Shown here: positions 49,365 to 59,327 of the stretch, in pieces
Layout: each line of letters opens with the position of its first letter
Numbering within the stretch: position 1 is the stretch's first letter
Source: Cloacibacterium rupense
GTDB taxonomy: Bacteria; Bacteroidota; Bacteroidia; Flavobacteriales; Weeksellaceae
Reading direction: 5' to 3'
Length of the DNA stretch: 64,000 bases
Assembly: GCF_014645495.1 (NCBI RefSeq)
Contig: NZ_BMLV01000004.1
Span: forward strand, 1 to 64,000
Made by a program: the position numbers and the translations under genes
Notes under the pieces: model-generated
Databases searched by the model: none
Told to the model about the DNA's origin: nothing
Seen by the model: only the letters and a program-made list of their open reading frames with translations

Positions 49365-50318
49365 TTATTTTCTTGCCATCACTTTTTTTACGGCATTTAC
49401 AATGGCTTGTGCATTTAATCCGTATTTTTCCATTAATTGTTCTGGTGTACCACTTTCTCCGAAACTATCGTTTACTGCCACATATTCTTGCGGAGTAGGA
49501 AGTTCTGTAATCAAAAGTTGCGCTATACTATCTCCTAAACCACCTAATCTATTGTGTTCTTCGGCAGTTACCACACAACCCGTTTTCTTCACAGAATTTA
49601 AAATAGCTTCTTTGTCTAAAGGTTTAATGGTGTGAATATTGATTATTTCTGCATCTATGCCTTGTTCTTCTAAAATTTCTCCTGCTTTTATAGCCTCCCA
49701 AACCAGGTGACCAGTTGCTACAATGGTTACATCTTTGCCTTCGTTTACCATCCAAGCTTTTCCGATTTCAAATTTTTGATTTTCATCTGTAAAAACAGGA
49801 ATTACAGGTCTTCCGAAACGAAGATAAACTGGGCCGTGATGGTCTGCAATGGCGATGGTAGCTGCTTTGGTCTGATTGTAATCGCAAGTGTTAATTACCG
49901 TCATCCCTGGTAGCATTTTCATTAAACCAATATCTTCTAAAATCTGGTGAGTAGCCCCATCTTCGCCCAAAGTAAGACCAGCGTGAGAAGCACAAATTTT
50001 TACATTTTTATCAGAATAAGCTACAGATTGGCGAATCTGATCATACACTCTTCCTGTAGAAAAGTTAGCAAAAGTACCTGTAAAAGGAATTTTACCATCG
50101 ATGGCAAGACCAGCAGCAATCCCAATCATATTGGCTTCGGCAATCCCAATTTGGAAAAAACGGTTAGGGTTTTCTTCAATAAATTTCTCCATTTTAAGAG
50201 AACCGATTAAATCTGCACATAATGCCACCACATTTTCATTGGTTCTACCCAATTCTGCCAATCCTGCTCCAAAACCAGATCTGGTATCTTTTTTTTCTGT
50301 ATAAGTATATTTTTTCAT
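49365..50318 (-). CDS. transketolase, C-terminal (pyrimidine-binding) subunit
   Basis: A 317-residue split-transketolase subunit with the Pyr domain (KDTRSGFGAGLAELG, the catalytic-Glu segment FFQIGIAEANMIGIAAGLA, CASHAGLTLGEDGATHQ) and the C-terminal domain (TGHLVWEAIKAGEIL, HTIKPLDKEAI). With the N-terminal subunit encoded immediately upstream it forms the thiamine-diphosphate enzyme that moves two-carbon units between D-xylulose 5-phosphate and aldoses. It lies 13 bp after its partner and is the last gene of the minus-strand operon. Its presence directly couples xylan breakdown to the pentose phosphate pathway. Confidence 0.94.
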   Translation of the reverse strand: MKKYTYTEKKDTRSGFGAGLAELGRTNENVVALCADLIGSLKMEKFIEENPNRFFQIGIAEANMIGIAAGLAIDGKIPFTGTFANFSTGRVYDQIRQSVAYSDKNVKICASHAGLTLGEDGATHQILEDIGLMKMLPGMTVINTCDYNQTKAATIAIADHHGPVYLRFGRPVIPVFTDENQKFEIGKAWMVNEGKDVTIVATGHLVWEAIKAGEILEEQGIDAEIINIHTIKPLDKEAILNSVKKTGCVVTAEEHNRLGGLGDSIAQLLITELPTPQEYVAVNDSFGESGTPEQLMEKYGLNAQAIVNAVKKVMARK

Positions 50319-50331
50319 AATCGAGTTCGTA

Positions 50332-51180
50332 TTAATAGTCTCCTAAAGTTTCTTCTAATTGGTCTAAAGCACGTTGCAATTGTTCATCATTAGGCGCTTT
50401 TCCGTGCCAAGCGTGTGTACCCATCATATAATCTACACCAGCTCCCATTTGAGATTTTAGCAAAATACAAATTGGTTGACCTTGATGTGCTAATGATTTA
50501 GCTTCGTCTAAAGTTTTTAGAATTTGTTCCATATCATTACCATTTTCTACTTCAAGAACCTTCCATCCAAATGCTTCGAATTTTCCTTTTAAATTTCCTA
50601 AAGAAAGAACTTTGGAAGTAGGCCCATCTATTTGTTGACCATTATAATCTACGGTTGCAATTAAATTATCTACTTTATTATGAGCAGCAAACATTAATGC
50701 TTCCCAGATTTGTCCTTCTTGTAATTCGCCATCACCGTGAAGCGTAAAAACTAAGTTAGAATCATTATCTAGTTTTTTTCCTAAAGCGTGACCAATAGCT
50801 ACAGAAAGACCTTGACCAAGAGAACCAGAAGCCACTCTTACCCCAGGTAAACCTTCGTGTGTGGTAGGATGCCCTTGTAATCTAGAATTTAATTTTCTGA
50901 AAGTTGCCAATTCGCTTTTATCAAAATATCCTGCATGTGCTAAAACACTGTAGAATACTGGCGAAATGTGACCGTTTGAAAGATAGAAAACATCTTCTCC
51001 TTTTCCTTTCATATCAAATCCGGGATTTCTTTTCATTTCATCAAAATAGAGGGCAACCAAGAAATCTGTACAGCCTAATGAACCACCAGGATGCCCAGAT
51101 TGACAAGCGTGTACCATTCTTACAATATCTCTTCTTACCTGTGAAGCAACATTTTTTAGTTTTGTAATATCGTGTGACAT
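50332..51180 (-). CDS. transketolase, N-terminal (TPP-binding) subunit
   Basis: A 282-residue TPP-binding half of split transketolase. Seen are MVHACQSGHPGGSLGCTDFLVALYF near the N-terminus, GHISPVFYSVLAHAGYF, HPTTHEGLPGVRVASGSLGQGLS and the TPP/Mg2+ motif HGDGELQEGQIWEAL with VDYNGQQIDG. It lies 14 bp after transaldolase and 13 bp before the C-subunit. The two together match the length of a conventional transketolase. Confidence 0.94.
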   Translation of the reverse strand: MSHDITKLKNVASQVRRDIVRMVHACQSGHPGGSLGCTDFLVALYFDEMKRNPGFDMKGKGEDVFYLSNGHISPVFYSVLAHAGYFDKSELATFRKLNSRLQGHPTTHEGLPGVRVASGSLGQGLSVAIGHALGKKLDNDSNLVFTLHGDGELQEGQIWEALMFAAHNKVDNLIATVDYNGQQIDGPTSKVLSLGNLKGKFEAFGWKVLEVENGNDMEQILKTLDEAKSLAHQGQPICILLKSQMGAGVDYMMGTHAWHGKAPNDEQLQRALDQLEETLGDY

Positions 51181-51194
51181 AATTTTTTTCTTGA

Positions 51195-51848
51195 TTAAAT
51201 CATTTTTTGAGAATCTTTGATAAACTGCTCTAAACCGCTATCAGTAAGAGGATGTTTGAGCAGAGATAAAATAGGCTGTAACGGACAAGTTACCACGTCT
51301 GCACCAATTTTAGCACAATTAATGATGTGCATGCTGTGTCTTACCGAAGCTGCTAAAATCTGAGTAGAGTAGTCATAATTGTCGAAAATTAGTCTTATTT
51401 CTTCAATCAGATTGAGACTATCAGTAGAAATGTCATCTAATCTTCCTAAGAATGGTGAAACATAAGTTGCACCAGCTTTTGCAGCCAAAAGAGCTTGGCC
51501 AGCAGAGAAAATTAATGTACAATTGGTTTTGATTCCTTTGTCTGAAAAATATTTTAAAGCTTTTACACCGTCTTTAATCATCGGTATTTTTACCACAATA
51601 TTGGGATGAATTTTCGCAAGAGTTTCGCCTTCTGCAATCATTTCTTCATACGTAGTAGAAAGAACTTCTGCCGAAATATCACCATCTACAATGTCACAAA
51701 TGTCTTTATAATGTTGAAGAATTGCCTCGTTTCCGCTGATGCCTTCTTTTGCCATTAAAGATGGATTGGTTGTTACACCATCCAAAATTCCCAAATCATT
51801 GGCTTCTCTTATCTGCTCTAGATTAGCAGTGTCTATAAAAAATTTCAT
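51195..51848 (-). CDS. transaldolase (small, TalC/FSA-like type)
   Basis: A 217-residue short-type transaldolase. [35 protein letters not shown], the Schiff-base Lys in [45 protein letters not shown] and ASVRHSMHI are visible. The family splits and transfers a dihydroxyacetone unit between sugar phosphates in the pentose phosphate pathway; some relatives are fructose-6-phosphate aldolases. The adjacent transketolase genes (14 bp) support the transaldolase role. It follows GH43 by 49 bp, within the same predicted operon. Confidence 0.92.
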   Translation of the reverse strand: MKFFIDTANLEQIREANDLGILDGVTTNPSLMAKEGISGNEAILQHYKDICDIVDGDISAEVLSTTYEEMIAEGETLAKIHPNIVVKIPMIKDGVKALKYFSDKGIKTNCTLIFSAGQALLAAKAGATYVSPFLGRLDDISTDSLNLIEEIRLIFDNYDYSTQILAASVRHSMHIINCAKIGADVVTCPLQPILSLLKHPLTDSGLEQFIKDSQKMI

Positions 51849-51897
51849 ATAAGTTATATTAGTTAAATTATTTAAGTTTTTCTAAAAATTGATTTTA

Positions 51898-53256
51898 TTA
51901 TTCAAATTTCCAATAATCAAAGAAGGCTAAATCTTCGGTAATGGTATCTTTACCTTTAAAAATAAAATACAAATCGTGAACCTCCGTAATTGGACTTATT
52001 TCTGTGGTTTTTATACTCCATCTATCACTGCCACCAGTTCTAGGTATGGTCATAGTTCCTAGAAGTTTTCCGTTTACACCATCAATTCTTATCTCAAGAG
52101 AGACATCATTATGTACTGTTCCTACTCTGGCGGTGAATTTTTTAGCTCCTTTTTTCTGAAAATCTACTCCTTTAATTTTGGTATAGCTTCCATTTTTGTT
52201 GGCTTTAATAAAAACACCTACTTGATTATTTTGTTGAGATTTTATTCCTTCAGACCAAGCGATGGTTTCTCCTTCATTTTTAAGGAAAGGATTGATATTA
52301 CTAATTCCTTGAGCAATTCCGTTGCCCATTTTCATAGGAGAAATAGAGCCATCTTTATTAAATTTGAGTTCATCTACACAGACAGAACGTGTAAAACCAC
52401 TACCACCAGGAAGCGCACCATTATGATAAAAAAGATAGGTTTTTCCTTTGAAATCTAGAATTCCGGGATGGTTGGTAAAACTTCTTCCTTCGGTTGGCAT
52501 TAGTGTTCCGCTGTATTTCCAAGGTCCAGTTGCACTGCTGCTTGTAGAATATCCTAAATGCTCAGGAATAGGACCGCCTGCCCAAAAAAGATAATACAAT
52601 TTATTGCGTTTGTAGAGCCAAGGTCCTTCTTCATATAATGTAGCACGCTGAGGATTATTTTCTCTTTTAGCAAAAGATGTTTCAGTCATGGGAATACTTG
52701 TAATTTCTCCACTAAAAGAAATCATATCTTCATTCAATTTTATGTAATAGCAATTAGGATTTCCCCAGTACAAATAGGCTTGTCCGTCATCATCAATAAA
52801 AACTGTAGGGTCTATATCTCCCAAACCACTTTGTGCCAATGGTTTTCCTAAAGGGTCATAAAAAGGACCATAAGGACTGTCTGCTACTGCTACACCAATG
52901 GCAGGTTTATTATTTTCTGAACTTATTACAGGACAATAGATATAAAATTTTCCGTTTCTCTCTACACATTGTGCAGCCCAAGCATCTGCCTTAGCCCAAG
53001 AAAAAGTTTTGTAAGAAAGTGGAGAAGGATGTTCTGTCCAGTTTACCATATCTTTGGTCGTGTATAGTTTCCAATCATTCATTGTAAACCAAGTAGAATT
53101 ATCCTCGTCATGACCTGTGAAGAGAAATACTTGATCATTATATACCAGTGGAGCAGGATCTGCAGTATAAGCTGTTTGTATAATCGGATTTTGTCCGAAT
53201 ATATAAGCAGATAAAAATACAAAAGAAAAAATAGCGGTTTTAAATGAATTTCTCAT
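51898..53256 (-). CDS. GH43 arabinofuranosidase/xylosidase with C-terminal CBM6-like domain
   Basis: A 452-residue exported GH43 (signal peptide to about residue 22, YIFGQN). Triad candidates are Asp33 in TADPAPLVY, Asp149 in [19 protein letters not shown] and Glu210 in [18 protein letters not shown]. The CBM6-like C-terminal part (about 330-452) ends DLYFIFKG...FFDYWKFE. It is very like the GH43 at 27789 and less like 19798. Placed 7 bp after the GH10 xylanase in the operon, it may trim the oligosaccharides that GH10 makes. The GH43 subfamily was not assigned. Confidence 0.86.
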   Translation of the reverse strand: MRNSFKTAIFSFVFLSAYIFGQNPIIQTAYTADPAPLVYNDQVFLFTGHDEDNSTWFTMNDWKLYTTKDMVNWTEHPSPLSYKTFSWAKADAWAAQCVERNGKFYIYCPVISSENNKPAIGVAVADSPYGPFYDPLGKPLAQSGLGDIDPTVFIDDDGQAYLYWGNPNCYYIKLNEDMISFSGEITSIPMTETSFAKRENNPQRATLYEEGPWLYKRNKLYYLFWAGGPIPEHLGYSTSSSATGPWKYSGTLMPTEGRSFTNHPGILDFKGKTYLFYHNGALPGGSGFTRSVCVDELKFNKDGSISPMKMGNGIAQGISNINPFLKNEGETIAWSEGIKSQQNNQVGVFIKANKNGSYTKIKGVDFQKKGAKKFTARVGTVHNDVSLEIRIDGVNGKLLGTMTIPRTGGSDRWSIKTTEISPITEVHDLYFIFKGKDTITEDLAFFDYWKFE

Positions 53257-53263
53257 TCTCTTA

Positions 53264-54382
53264 TTATTTAGTGAGGTCTATTAACTTTTGTACAACAGGT
53301 TTAGCTTTGTAGTTTCTGTCAAAAAGCAAAGGATAATCTGTTCTGCCTCTTACAGGAAAGTCGTTTTTCCAAGATTGTAAATCGGTAACGCCCCAAAGTG
53401 TCACTCTTCTGATTCTGTCTTGATGTTTAAGATATAGTTTGAATAAATCTAAGTAACGGTTTTCCCATACTTTTTCAGCTTCTGGAGTAAGACCAGTTTT
53501 ATAAGGATCTAATTCTTTTTTGTATTTATTTACATCAGAAATATTGGCGCTGGTTCCCCAAGGTGAAGGCAAAGCACTTACATCAAGCTCAGTAATACTT
53601 GCTTTAAGTCCTAAATCTGAGTAAGTAATAATTGCTTTTTCATATTCTTCTAAAGAAGGGGTTTCTATGCCAAGGTGAGATTGCATTCCTATACCATCTA
53701 TTCTTAAACCTCTTTCTTTCAATGTTTTTACTAATTTTACAATAGCTTCTCTTTTGCCAGGAAACCATTCGTTATAATCGTTATAATAAAGCTCTGCATC
53801 AGGATCAGCTTCGTGGGCGTACTGAAATGCCAATGGAATGAATTCTTCTCCTAAAATTTCGTAGAATTTACTTTTTCTGTATTGTCCGTCATCCAAAATG
53901 GCTTCATTTACAACATCCCAACCCTGAATTCTTCCTTTGTAATGAGTAACAATGGTAGTAATATGATTTTTTATACGCTCTTTCAAAACTTCTGGAGTTA
54001 CATTTTTACCGTCTTTATCTGTAAAAAACCATCTCGGAGCTTGTGAATGCCAAAGTAAGTTATGCCCAATAATGAACATTTTATTTTTCTCGCCAAACTC
54101 TACAAATTTGTCTGCATCATCAAAGAAAAATTTACCTTCTTCTGGCTGCAGATACATACTTTTCATGCAGTTTTCAGCGACAATAGAACTGAACTGAGAT
54201 TTAACAATCTCTACAGATTGTACATCTTTACCATGAATTTGGTCTAAATTTAATGCAGTTCCTATGAAAAATTTGTCTTTGTAAGCATCTTTCAATGTTG
54301 TATTTTTAGATTTTTGTGCAGTACAAGAAAAAAGGGCTAATAATAGCGTGGGTAATAAAAGTAATAATTTGTATGTTCTCAT
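53264..54382 (-). CDS. GH10 endo-1,4-beta-xylanase, lipoprotein
   Basis: A 372-residue single-domain GH10. The N-terminus is a lipoprotein signal (LLLALFSC, Cys20), so the enzyme is membrane-anchored and could be surface-displayed next to SusC/D. Catalytic Glu160 in [10 protein letters not shown] and Glu265 in [10 protein letters not shown] are both present, with [25 protein letters not shown] and [11 protein letters not shown]. It cuts the xylan backbone internally and tolerates decorations better than GH11. With the T9SS-exported GH30 it is one of two backbone-cutting endo-enzymes in the window. It lies 14 bp after the esterase gene. Confidence 0.95.
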   Translation of the reverse strand: MRTYKLLLLLPTLLLALFSCTAQKSKNTTLKDAYKDKFFIGTALNLDQIHGKDVQSVEIVKSQFSSIVAENCMKSMYLQPEEGKFFFDDADKFVEFGEKNKMFIIGHNLLWHSQAPRWFFTDKDGKNVTPEVLKERIKNHITTIVTHYKGRIQGWDVVNEAILDDGQYRKSKFYEILGEEFIPLAFQYAHEADPDAELYYNDYNEWFPGKREAIVKLVKTLKERGLRIDGIGMQSHLGIETPSLEEYEKAIITYSDLGLKASITELDVSALPSPWGTSANISDVNKYKKELDPYKTGLTPEAEKVWENRYLDLFKLYLKHQDRIRRVTLWGVTDLQSWKNDFPVRGRTDYPLLFDRNYKAKPVVQKLIDLTK

Positions 54383-54396
54383 TTTAATGTTCTTTT

Positions 54397-56316
54397 TTAA
54401 TTTTCTGTACTGAAAGATGAAGATGGTAAACCACTTTTATTTTTTAGGTTTCCATCAGGATTATCTGCCCAATCGTATCTTACAGCAATTGGTTCTTTTA
54501 TTTCATTGTTCCAAACAACAACTTTATTGCCTTCAATTTTAGCTTTTGCCCATTCGTATTTTCCATCTTTTCCTTTTATTGAAAAGCCTTTTAAATCAGT
54601 AGTTGGTTGTAAATTATCTGTTCCTTTTTTGAAAGTAAGAATAATTTTGTTGCCTTCAATTTTCATAGATTCATAGACTGGTCCGTCTGCAATTACATTT
54701 TGTTTGTAAGCAATTTTTTCCGCTTGTAGTGCTAATCGGTCTCCTACAGATTTTTTGTTGAGCGGATGAATGTCATTCCATTCTCCTAAGTCTATGGTTA
54801 CGGCAAGTCCTACATTGGGTACATTTTTAGAAACTAATCTTTGTTGATCTCTTAATTCTGCCCAATTGCTTTCTAAAGGCAATTTTCTAGCTTCCATAAA
54901 ATTTGCCAATTGTACAATTAAGAAAGGCATTTCTTTTTGATTCCATTTATTTCTCCAATCCAGAATCATTTTGGTTAATAAATCTCCATATTCTTTAGGT
55001 TTTCCGGTATTGCTTTCACCTTGATACCAAAGTGCACCTTTCACATTATAATTAATTAAAGGATGAATCATAGCGTTATAAAGTCCAGTTGGTTTCCAAC
55101 GAATAAATGTTTGTCCGGGAGCCATTTTTTCCATTTTAGCCCCTATTTTATACTTCCATTCACCTTTTAAATCTATTTTTTGTCCGTCAATTTCCAAATA
55201 ATAAGGTTTATCTGCTATGAATTGACCTTTTCCGCTTCCGTTAGAAACCCTAACAGCGATGATGTTTTTTCCTTCTCTCAAAACACCAGCAGGAATATCA
55301 TACCAACGTGGAGGATACTCATACGTTACATTTCCTACTTTAGTTCCGTTAATATAAGTTACATCTGCATCTTTTATTCTTCCTAAATTAAGAAATGCTG
55401 CTTTTTTGTCTGCATCTTTTGGTAGTGTAATTTCTCTTCTAAGCCATGCAGAACCGTCAAAGAAGCCTTCTTTGTCTTCCCAAGAACCTGGGATTTGCAT
55501 GGTTTTCCAATCAGAATCATCTAGTTCATAATTTTGCCAATGTTGATTAAGACCGATATCACTTTGGTCTAGCTCTGCATACCAAGCTTTGCTTAGGGCA
55601 AATTCTGTAGATTCTGTAGATTTTATTAAAGCATCATCTTGCCATTTTTTAGCTTCTTCTAGATATTCTGGATAATTTTTTAGAGAATTTTCATCCATCC
55701 AGGCTTGTACTGGTGAACCACCTAAACTGGTGTGGATAATACCAACAGGAACATTATTTTTCTTGCTTATTTCTTTAGCGAAAAAATACGCAACACCAGA
55801 AAAATTAAGAATCGTTTCAGGGTTGGTAGCTTCCCATTTTCCTCCGTCTAATTCTGTTTGAGGAGCTTTAAAATTGTATTTCTGAGGAACGGTAAAGAAT
55901 CTGATATTTTGATTATTAGCATTTTTGATTTCATCTTCGTATAATGGTTTTAGTCTTCGCATAGGCAATTCCATGTTAGATTGTCCAGATGCAATCCATA
56001 CATCACCAATTAAAATATTCTTGATGGTAATTTCGTTAATCACCATTTCAAAAGGACCGCCAGCTTTCATTGGCGCAAGCTTTATTTTCCAATTTCCGCT
56101 GTTATCAGCAATGGTTTGGTATTTTTTATTCAGAAATTTTAAATTTACTTTTTCTCCAGAATCTGCACTTCCCCAAATGGTAATATTTTGGTTTCTTTGA
56201 AGAATCATTCCATCCGTAATTAGCGTTGGGAGTTTTACTTTTGCCTCAATAATTATACTGCTTATCAGTATTATGAATAAGGTGAAAACAATTTTGAATT
56301 TCTTTAAATTTTTCAT
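54397..56316 (-). CDS. SGNH-type sialate O-acetylesterase-like/acetyl xylan esterase
   Basis: A 639-residue exported esterase (signal peptide about 1-26, IIIEAK). An N-terminal sandwich leads to the SGNH core with nucleophile Ser113 in IASGQSNMEL, followed by GVAYFFAKEI and IHTSLGGSPVQAWM. A galactose-binding-like jelly roll is inserted (about 225-390). The core resumes with ALWYQGESNTG, and WNDIHPLNKKSVGDRLA supplies the Asp and His. Bacteroidota proteins of this type (CE6/SASA-like) remove acetyl groups from polysaccharides. In a xylan locus, acetyl xylan esterase activity is more plausible than action on sialic acid. It lies 16 bp after GH127. Confidence 0.86.
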   Translation of the reverse strand: MKNLKKFKIVFTLFIILISSIIIEAKVKLPTLITDGMILQRNQNITIWGSADSGEKVNLKFLNKKYQTIADNSGNWKIKLAPMKAGGPFEMVINEITIKNILIGDVWIASGQSNMELPMRRLKPLYEDEIKNANNQNIRFFTVPQKYNFKAPQTELDGGKWEATNPETILNFSGVAYFFAKEISKKNNVPVGIIHTSLGGSPVQAWMDENSLKNYPEYLEEAKKWQDDALIKSTESTEFALSKAWYAELDQSDIGLNQHWQNYELDDSDWKTMQIPGSWEDKEGFFDGSAWLRREITLPKDADKKAAFLNLGRIKDADVTYINGTKVGNVTYEYPPRWYDIPAGVLREGKNIIAVRVSNGSGKGQFIADKPYYLEIDGQKIDLKGEWKYKIGAKMEKMAPGQTFIRWKPTGLYNAMIHPLINYNVKGALWYQGESNTGKPKEYGDLLTKMILDWRNKWNQKEMPFLIVQLANFMEARKLPLESNWAELRDQQRLVSKNVPNVGLAVTIDLGEWNDIHPLNKKSVGDRLALQAEKIAYKQNVIADGPVYESMKIEGNKIILTFKKGTDNLQPTTDLKGFSIKGKDGKYEWAKAKIEGNKVVVWNNEIKEPIAVRYDWADNPDGNLKNKSGLPSSSFSTEN

Positions 56317-56332
56317 TTTTATGATGGGATTT

Positions 56333-58699
56333 TTATTTGAATTCTTTGTTTAATAGTCTAACTTCTACAATTTGAGCAGTGGTAGATTTTTCTGAAGCAG
56401 TAAACTTAACCGTTAAAATTTCTTTATCTTTTTCGGTTTCTGGTATTGGTATTACAGCGTATTGAAGATTTGCTCCCGAATTTCCTTCTAATGTTTTTGA
56501 AAAGATGTTTTTATCATTCAATTCAATAGTTAGATTTCTATTTTTTTGAGTATCAAAATAAGTAACATAAATGTATTTTGAGGATTTATTTTTATTGATT
56601 AATTGATAGCTGAACCATCCTTTTGCATCTCTGAAATGAAGATCTTCTGCATATCCTGTATTAGAATCTTTACTTTGAACAAAATGGTCAGATTCTGGTT
56701 GTTGTTCTCCAGATTTTACTTTATCTGTGGTTATGGTGTCTAGTGCTCTGGTTTTTTCTTCTTCTAAAGTTTTAGCTTTTTGGATGGTTTCAATTTTATT
56801 GGCATCTGCCTGAGGAAAATATAAAATATAGCGTTGTTCTTCAATTTTATAAAAAGGCATCATTTGAAGTCCGTTCTTGTAATTTTTTTCGGGATAAAGC
56901 CCTGATATTTTGAAATTTAGTGGTGTGTTTTCATCTTTTTTAATATGTTCTAAAATAGACGAAGCATCTCCTAAAATGGTAGGGATTTCATTCAAAGGAA
57001 TTTGAGGGCCATGCGCAATATGTCCGCCTCTGCTAGAATCTGCGTAAAGTCCTGTTTGGTTTTCATTTCCGAAAGGTGCTGCCAAAACGATAGGACCATA
57101 TTTGAAGGAATAATAATCTGATTGATCTGGCAATTGTTCTACCGTAATGTGCATTGGCAATTTCATTATAATAACATCACCTTTTTTCCATTTTTTTTGA
57201 ATGATAAAGTATCCTTCAGCGTCTTTTTTTGTAAAAATTTCTTTACCATTGATAAGAATTTTCACTTCATTAGCATTTGTCCAATTAGGACATCTTAACT
57301 TGATTGAAAAAGGTAATTTACCAATTGAGTTGATTATTAATTTGGTTTCAGGAACTTCTGGGAAATTATTTTCTTGAGTTAAAACTACTTTTTTCTCTGC
57401 CCAAGTTACTTTAGAAGGAATGAAAAGATTAATATACAAATCATTATTGCTGTGTGCATAAATCATTTCGCCATATTTAGAATGATTTTCCATTCCAGAA
57501 CCTACACAACACCAAAAACTGGTTTCTGGCTGAGAATAAACTCTGTAATGACCAGGTCTCATTGGTGTAAAATAAACGTAACCGCCAGTTTTGCTATTTT
57601 GAGATGATAAAATATGGTTATAGAGCGCCTTTTCGTAATAATCTATGTAAGAAGAATTTGGCGAATCTGCATAAATTTCTTTGGTAAGCTTCAGCATATT
57701 GTATGTATTGCAGGTTTCGGGACCTTCTATACTTTTAATCATTCCACTGAAATCATTTACTGCATTAAAATGTTCGCTCACACTGTTTCCGCCAATAGAA
57801 ACTGACCTATTTTCGGTAACTGTATGCCAAAAAAAATCTGCGGCATCGCTCCATTTTTGATTATGTTCTACCTCTGCAATTTTCTTAAAACCAATCACTT
57901 TTGGGATTTGTGTATTGGCGTGGATACCAGTCAATTTATCTTGCTTTTCTAAAAGTGGGTCTAGAATTACACGATGTGAGAATTTATGGGCAAGGTCTAA
58001 GTATTTTTTATTTCCTGTAATTTCGTAAACATCAGCAAAAATTTCGTTGAGACCACCGTGTTCACTTCTCAGCATTTCCTGAATTTGCGCATCAGATAAA
58101 CCAGAAACTTCGTTGCTCATCCAATCGGTAAGTTTTATGAGCATTTTTTTTGCTTTTTCACTTTTCGTATAATAATAAGCATCTCGCAAACCAGCATAAG
58201 TTTTGTGTATATTGTACAAAGGAACCCAACGATTATTAAGTCCGAAACTATTGGCTTTTATATTTCCTTCGGCTATTTCTTTCCAGATTTGTTTTCCGTT
58301 TGGTACTCCAGTGAGATAGCCATTTCCAGACGCATTTTGACAAATTTCTAATTCATCAATCATATAATCTAGCTTTTTTTTGATAGCCAAATCGCCTGTA
58401 GAAGCATACATAAGAGCAAGAGCAGAAACATAATGTCCGCCAATATGACCATCAAGTCCTGTGTTTTCCCAATTGGGATAATTTTCGGCTTTTGGTTGTA
58501 GCCCAGCTTCTTTCATGTAAGGGGAGAGTAGTCTATCGGCATTTATAGACAATAGATACTTTTTATTGGTATCTGTAGCATTACTAAATATGCTATTAGA
58601 GAGTTTTACAATTTCAAGAGGGAAAAAACTCACTTTCTGCTTCACCTGAGCAAGTGAAAAAGTGGATATACACAGAAAAAGTATTGTAAATTTATTCAT
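56333..58699 (-). CDS. GH127/GH146-type (DUF1680) beta-L-arabinofuranosidase-like
   Basis: A 788-residue exported protein (signal peptide to about residue 18, FSLAQ) with an (alpha/alpha)6 barrel. The zinc-thiolate centre of this superfamily is recognisable: Glu328 and Cys330 in GPETCNTYNMLKLT and the pair Cys397-Cys398 in SFWCCVGSGMENHSKYGE, with a likely acid/base Glu309. ENTGLDGHIGGHYVSALALM and HGGLNEIFADVYEITG are also typical. The family uses a cysteine nucleophile to release beta-L-arabinofuranose; some relatives act on other furanosides. It heads the minus-strand operon, with a candidate operator 92 bp upstream. beta-Linked arabinofuranose is not a standard xylan decoration, so the substrate is open. 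Confidence 0.87.
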   Translation of the reverse strand: MNKFTILFLCISTFSLAQVKQKVSFFPLEIVKLSNSIFSNATDTNKKYLLSINADRLLSPYMKEAGLQPKAENYPNWENTGLDGHIGGHYVSALALMYASTGDLAIKKKLDYMIDELEICQNASGNGYLTGVPNGKQIWKEIAEGNIKANSFGLNNRWVPLYNIHKTYAGLRDAYYYTKSEKAKKMLIKLTDWMSNEVSGLSDAQIQEMLRSEHGGLNEIFADVYEITGNKKYLDLAHKFSHRVILDPLLEKQDKLTGIHANTQIPKVIGFKKIAEVEHNQKWSDAADFFWHTVTENRSVSIGGNSVSEHFNAVNDFSGMIKSIEGPETCNTYNMLKLTKEIYADSPNSSYIDYYEKALYNHILSSQNSKTGGYVYFTPMRPGHYRVYSQPETSFWCCVGSGMENHSKYGEMIYAHSNNDLYINLFIPSKVTWAEKKVVLTQENNFPEVPETKLIINSIGKLPFSIKLRCPNWTNANEVKILINGKEIFTKKDAEGYFIIQKKWKKGDVIIMKLPMHITVEQLPDQSDYYSFKYGPIVLAAPFGNENQTGLYADSSRGGHIAHGPQIPLNEIPTILGDASSILEHIKKDENTPLNFKISGLYPEKNYKNGLQMMPFYKIEEQRYILYFPQADANKIETIQKAKTLEEEKTRALDTITTDKVKSGEQQPESDHFVQSKDSNTGYAEDLHFRDAKGWFSYQLINKNKSSKYIYVTYFDTQKNRNLTIELNDKNIFSKTLEGNSGANLQYAVIPIPETEKDKEILTVKFTASEKSTTAQIVEVRLLNKEFK

Positions 58700-58790
58700 T
58701 TACAAAATTTAGGTTATAATTATTTATACAACAATATCGCTTAACATTTAATCTTTTAGATTCTTAAGAAAAGTATTCAAAAGATTTAAT

Positions 58791-58809
58791 AAGTGTTGTT
58801 TTTACATTT
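58791..58809. promoter_or_regulatory. candidate Nudix-regulator operator, site 4 (GH127 operon)
   Basis: AAGTGTTGTTTTTACATTT is an exact match to AAGTGT-N7-ACATTT, located 92 bp upstream of the GH127 start codon. A weak promoter-like box (ATCTTTTG on the - strand, 58778-58785) lies just downstream of it. This copy would place the GH127-esterase-GH10-GH43-transaldolase-transketolase operon under the same regulator as araB. Confidence 0.6.
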
Positions 58810-59246
58810 ATAAAGTTACTCTAAAGATTTGAAATATGAAATACCTTTTTCTATAATTGCTAAAAATGACGATTTTATTGTTATGTAAACATATGAATAT
58901 GGTATTAAAAATGAGTTTACTTATCATAAAAATTATGCTATTTTATATCACTTTTGCAATTATATATAAGCATAGAGTAGTTTTACAAATTATGTAATCT
59001 TAGATATTTTTGTATCTGTTAGATTTTAAGACTGTTTTAAGTTATCGTATTTATTATGCAAAGCAAGTAAAATAAACGCATCTATAAATGTACGATAAGT
59101 ACTTTTAATTTTAACATAACATTAACATTTTATTAACAAATATCACTTCTGTTTTAACAAAAATTTCAGAATCAAATGCTGCAAAACCCCCCAAAAATTT
59201 ATACTTAGGGTTATTAATTTTATAGGAAAGTTAATTTTAGATAAAT

Positions 59247-59265
59247 AAGTGTGTTTGTAACATTT
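59247..59265. promoter_or_regulatory. candidate Nudix-regulator operator, site 5 (autoregulation)
   Basis: AAGTGTGTTTGTAACATTT is an exact match to AAGTGT-N7-ACATTT. It lies 62 bp upstream of the chosen start of the AraR-like gene and would allow autoregulation. It contains TGTGTTTG, one base from a TAnnTTTG box. Confidence 0.6.
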
Positions 59266-59302
59266 ATTTTATAATTATGATTATTTCAATGCATAAAAGA
59301 AT

Positions 59303-59310
59303 TATATTTG
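59303..59310 (+). promoter_or_regulatory. possible promoter -7 box for araR-like gene
   Basis: TATATTTG, a perfect TAnnTTTG, ends 17 bp before the ATG at 59328. If it is used, the mRNA leader would be very short, and the upstream in-frame ATG at 59277 could not be the start. The alternative is transcription from within the operator at 59247-59265. Confidence 0.35.
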
Positions 59311-59327
59311 TAATTACTTATGAACTT

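Larger units (their letters stand above)
58700..59327. other. divergent regulatory region between GH127 operon and araR-like gene
   Basis: 628 bp without a convincing gene. It holds two exact AAGTGT-N7-ACATTT repeats (58791-58809 and 59247-59265), one near each divergent gene. It also contains a degenerate further candidate around 59087-59105 (AAATGT followed by GTACTT), a C6 run (59187-59192), and a TATATTTG box at 59303-59310. No hairpin terminator was seen. The central 440 bp are unexplained. Confidence 0.6.

Noticed and set aside
59005-59012. TATTTTTG as a promoter for the AraR-like gene
   Set aside because: It fits TAnnTTTG but lies over 300 bp from the start codon in very AT-rich DNA, where such matches are common.
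59277-59327. In-frame ATG at 59277 as start of the AraR-like gene
   Set aside because: The extra 17 residues do not resemble the family N-terminus, and a perfect TATATTTG box lies at 59303-59310 inside this stretch.
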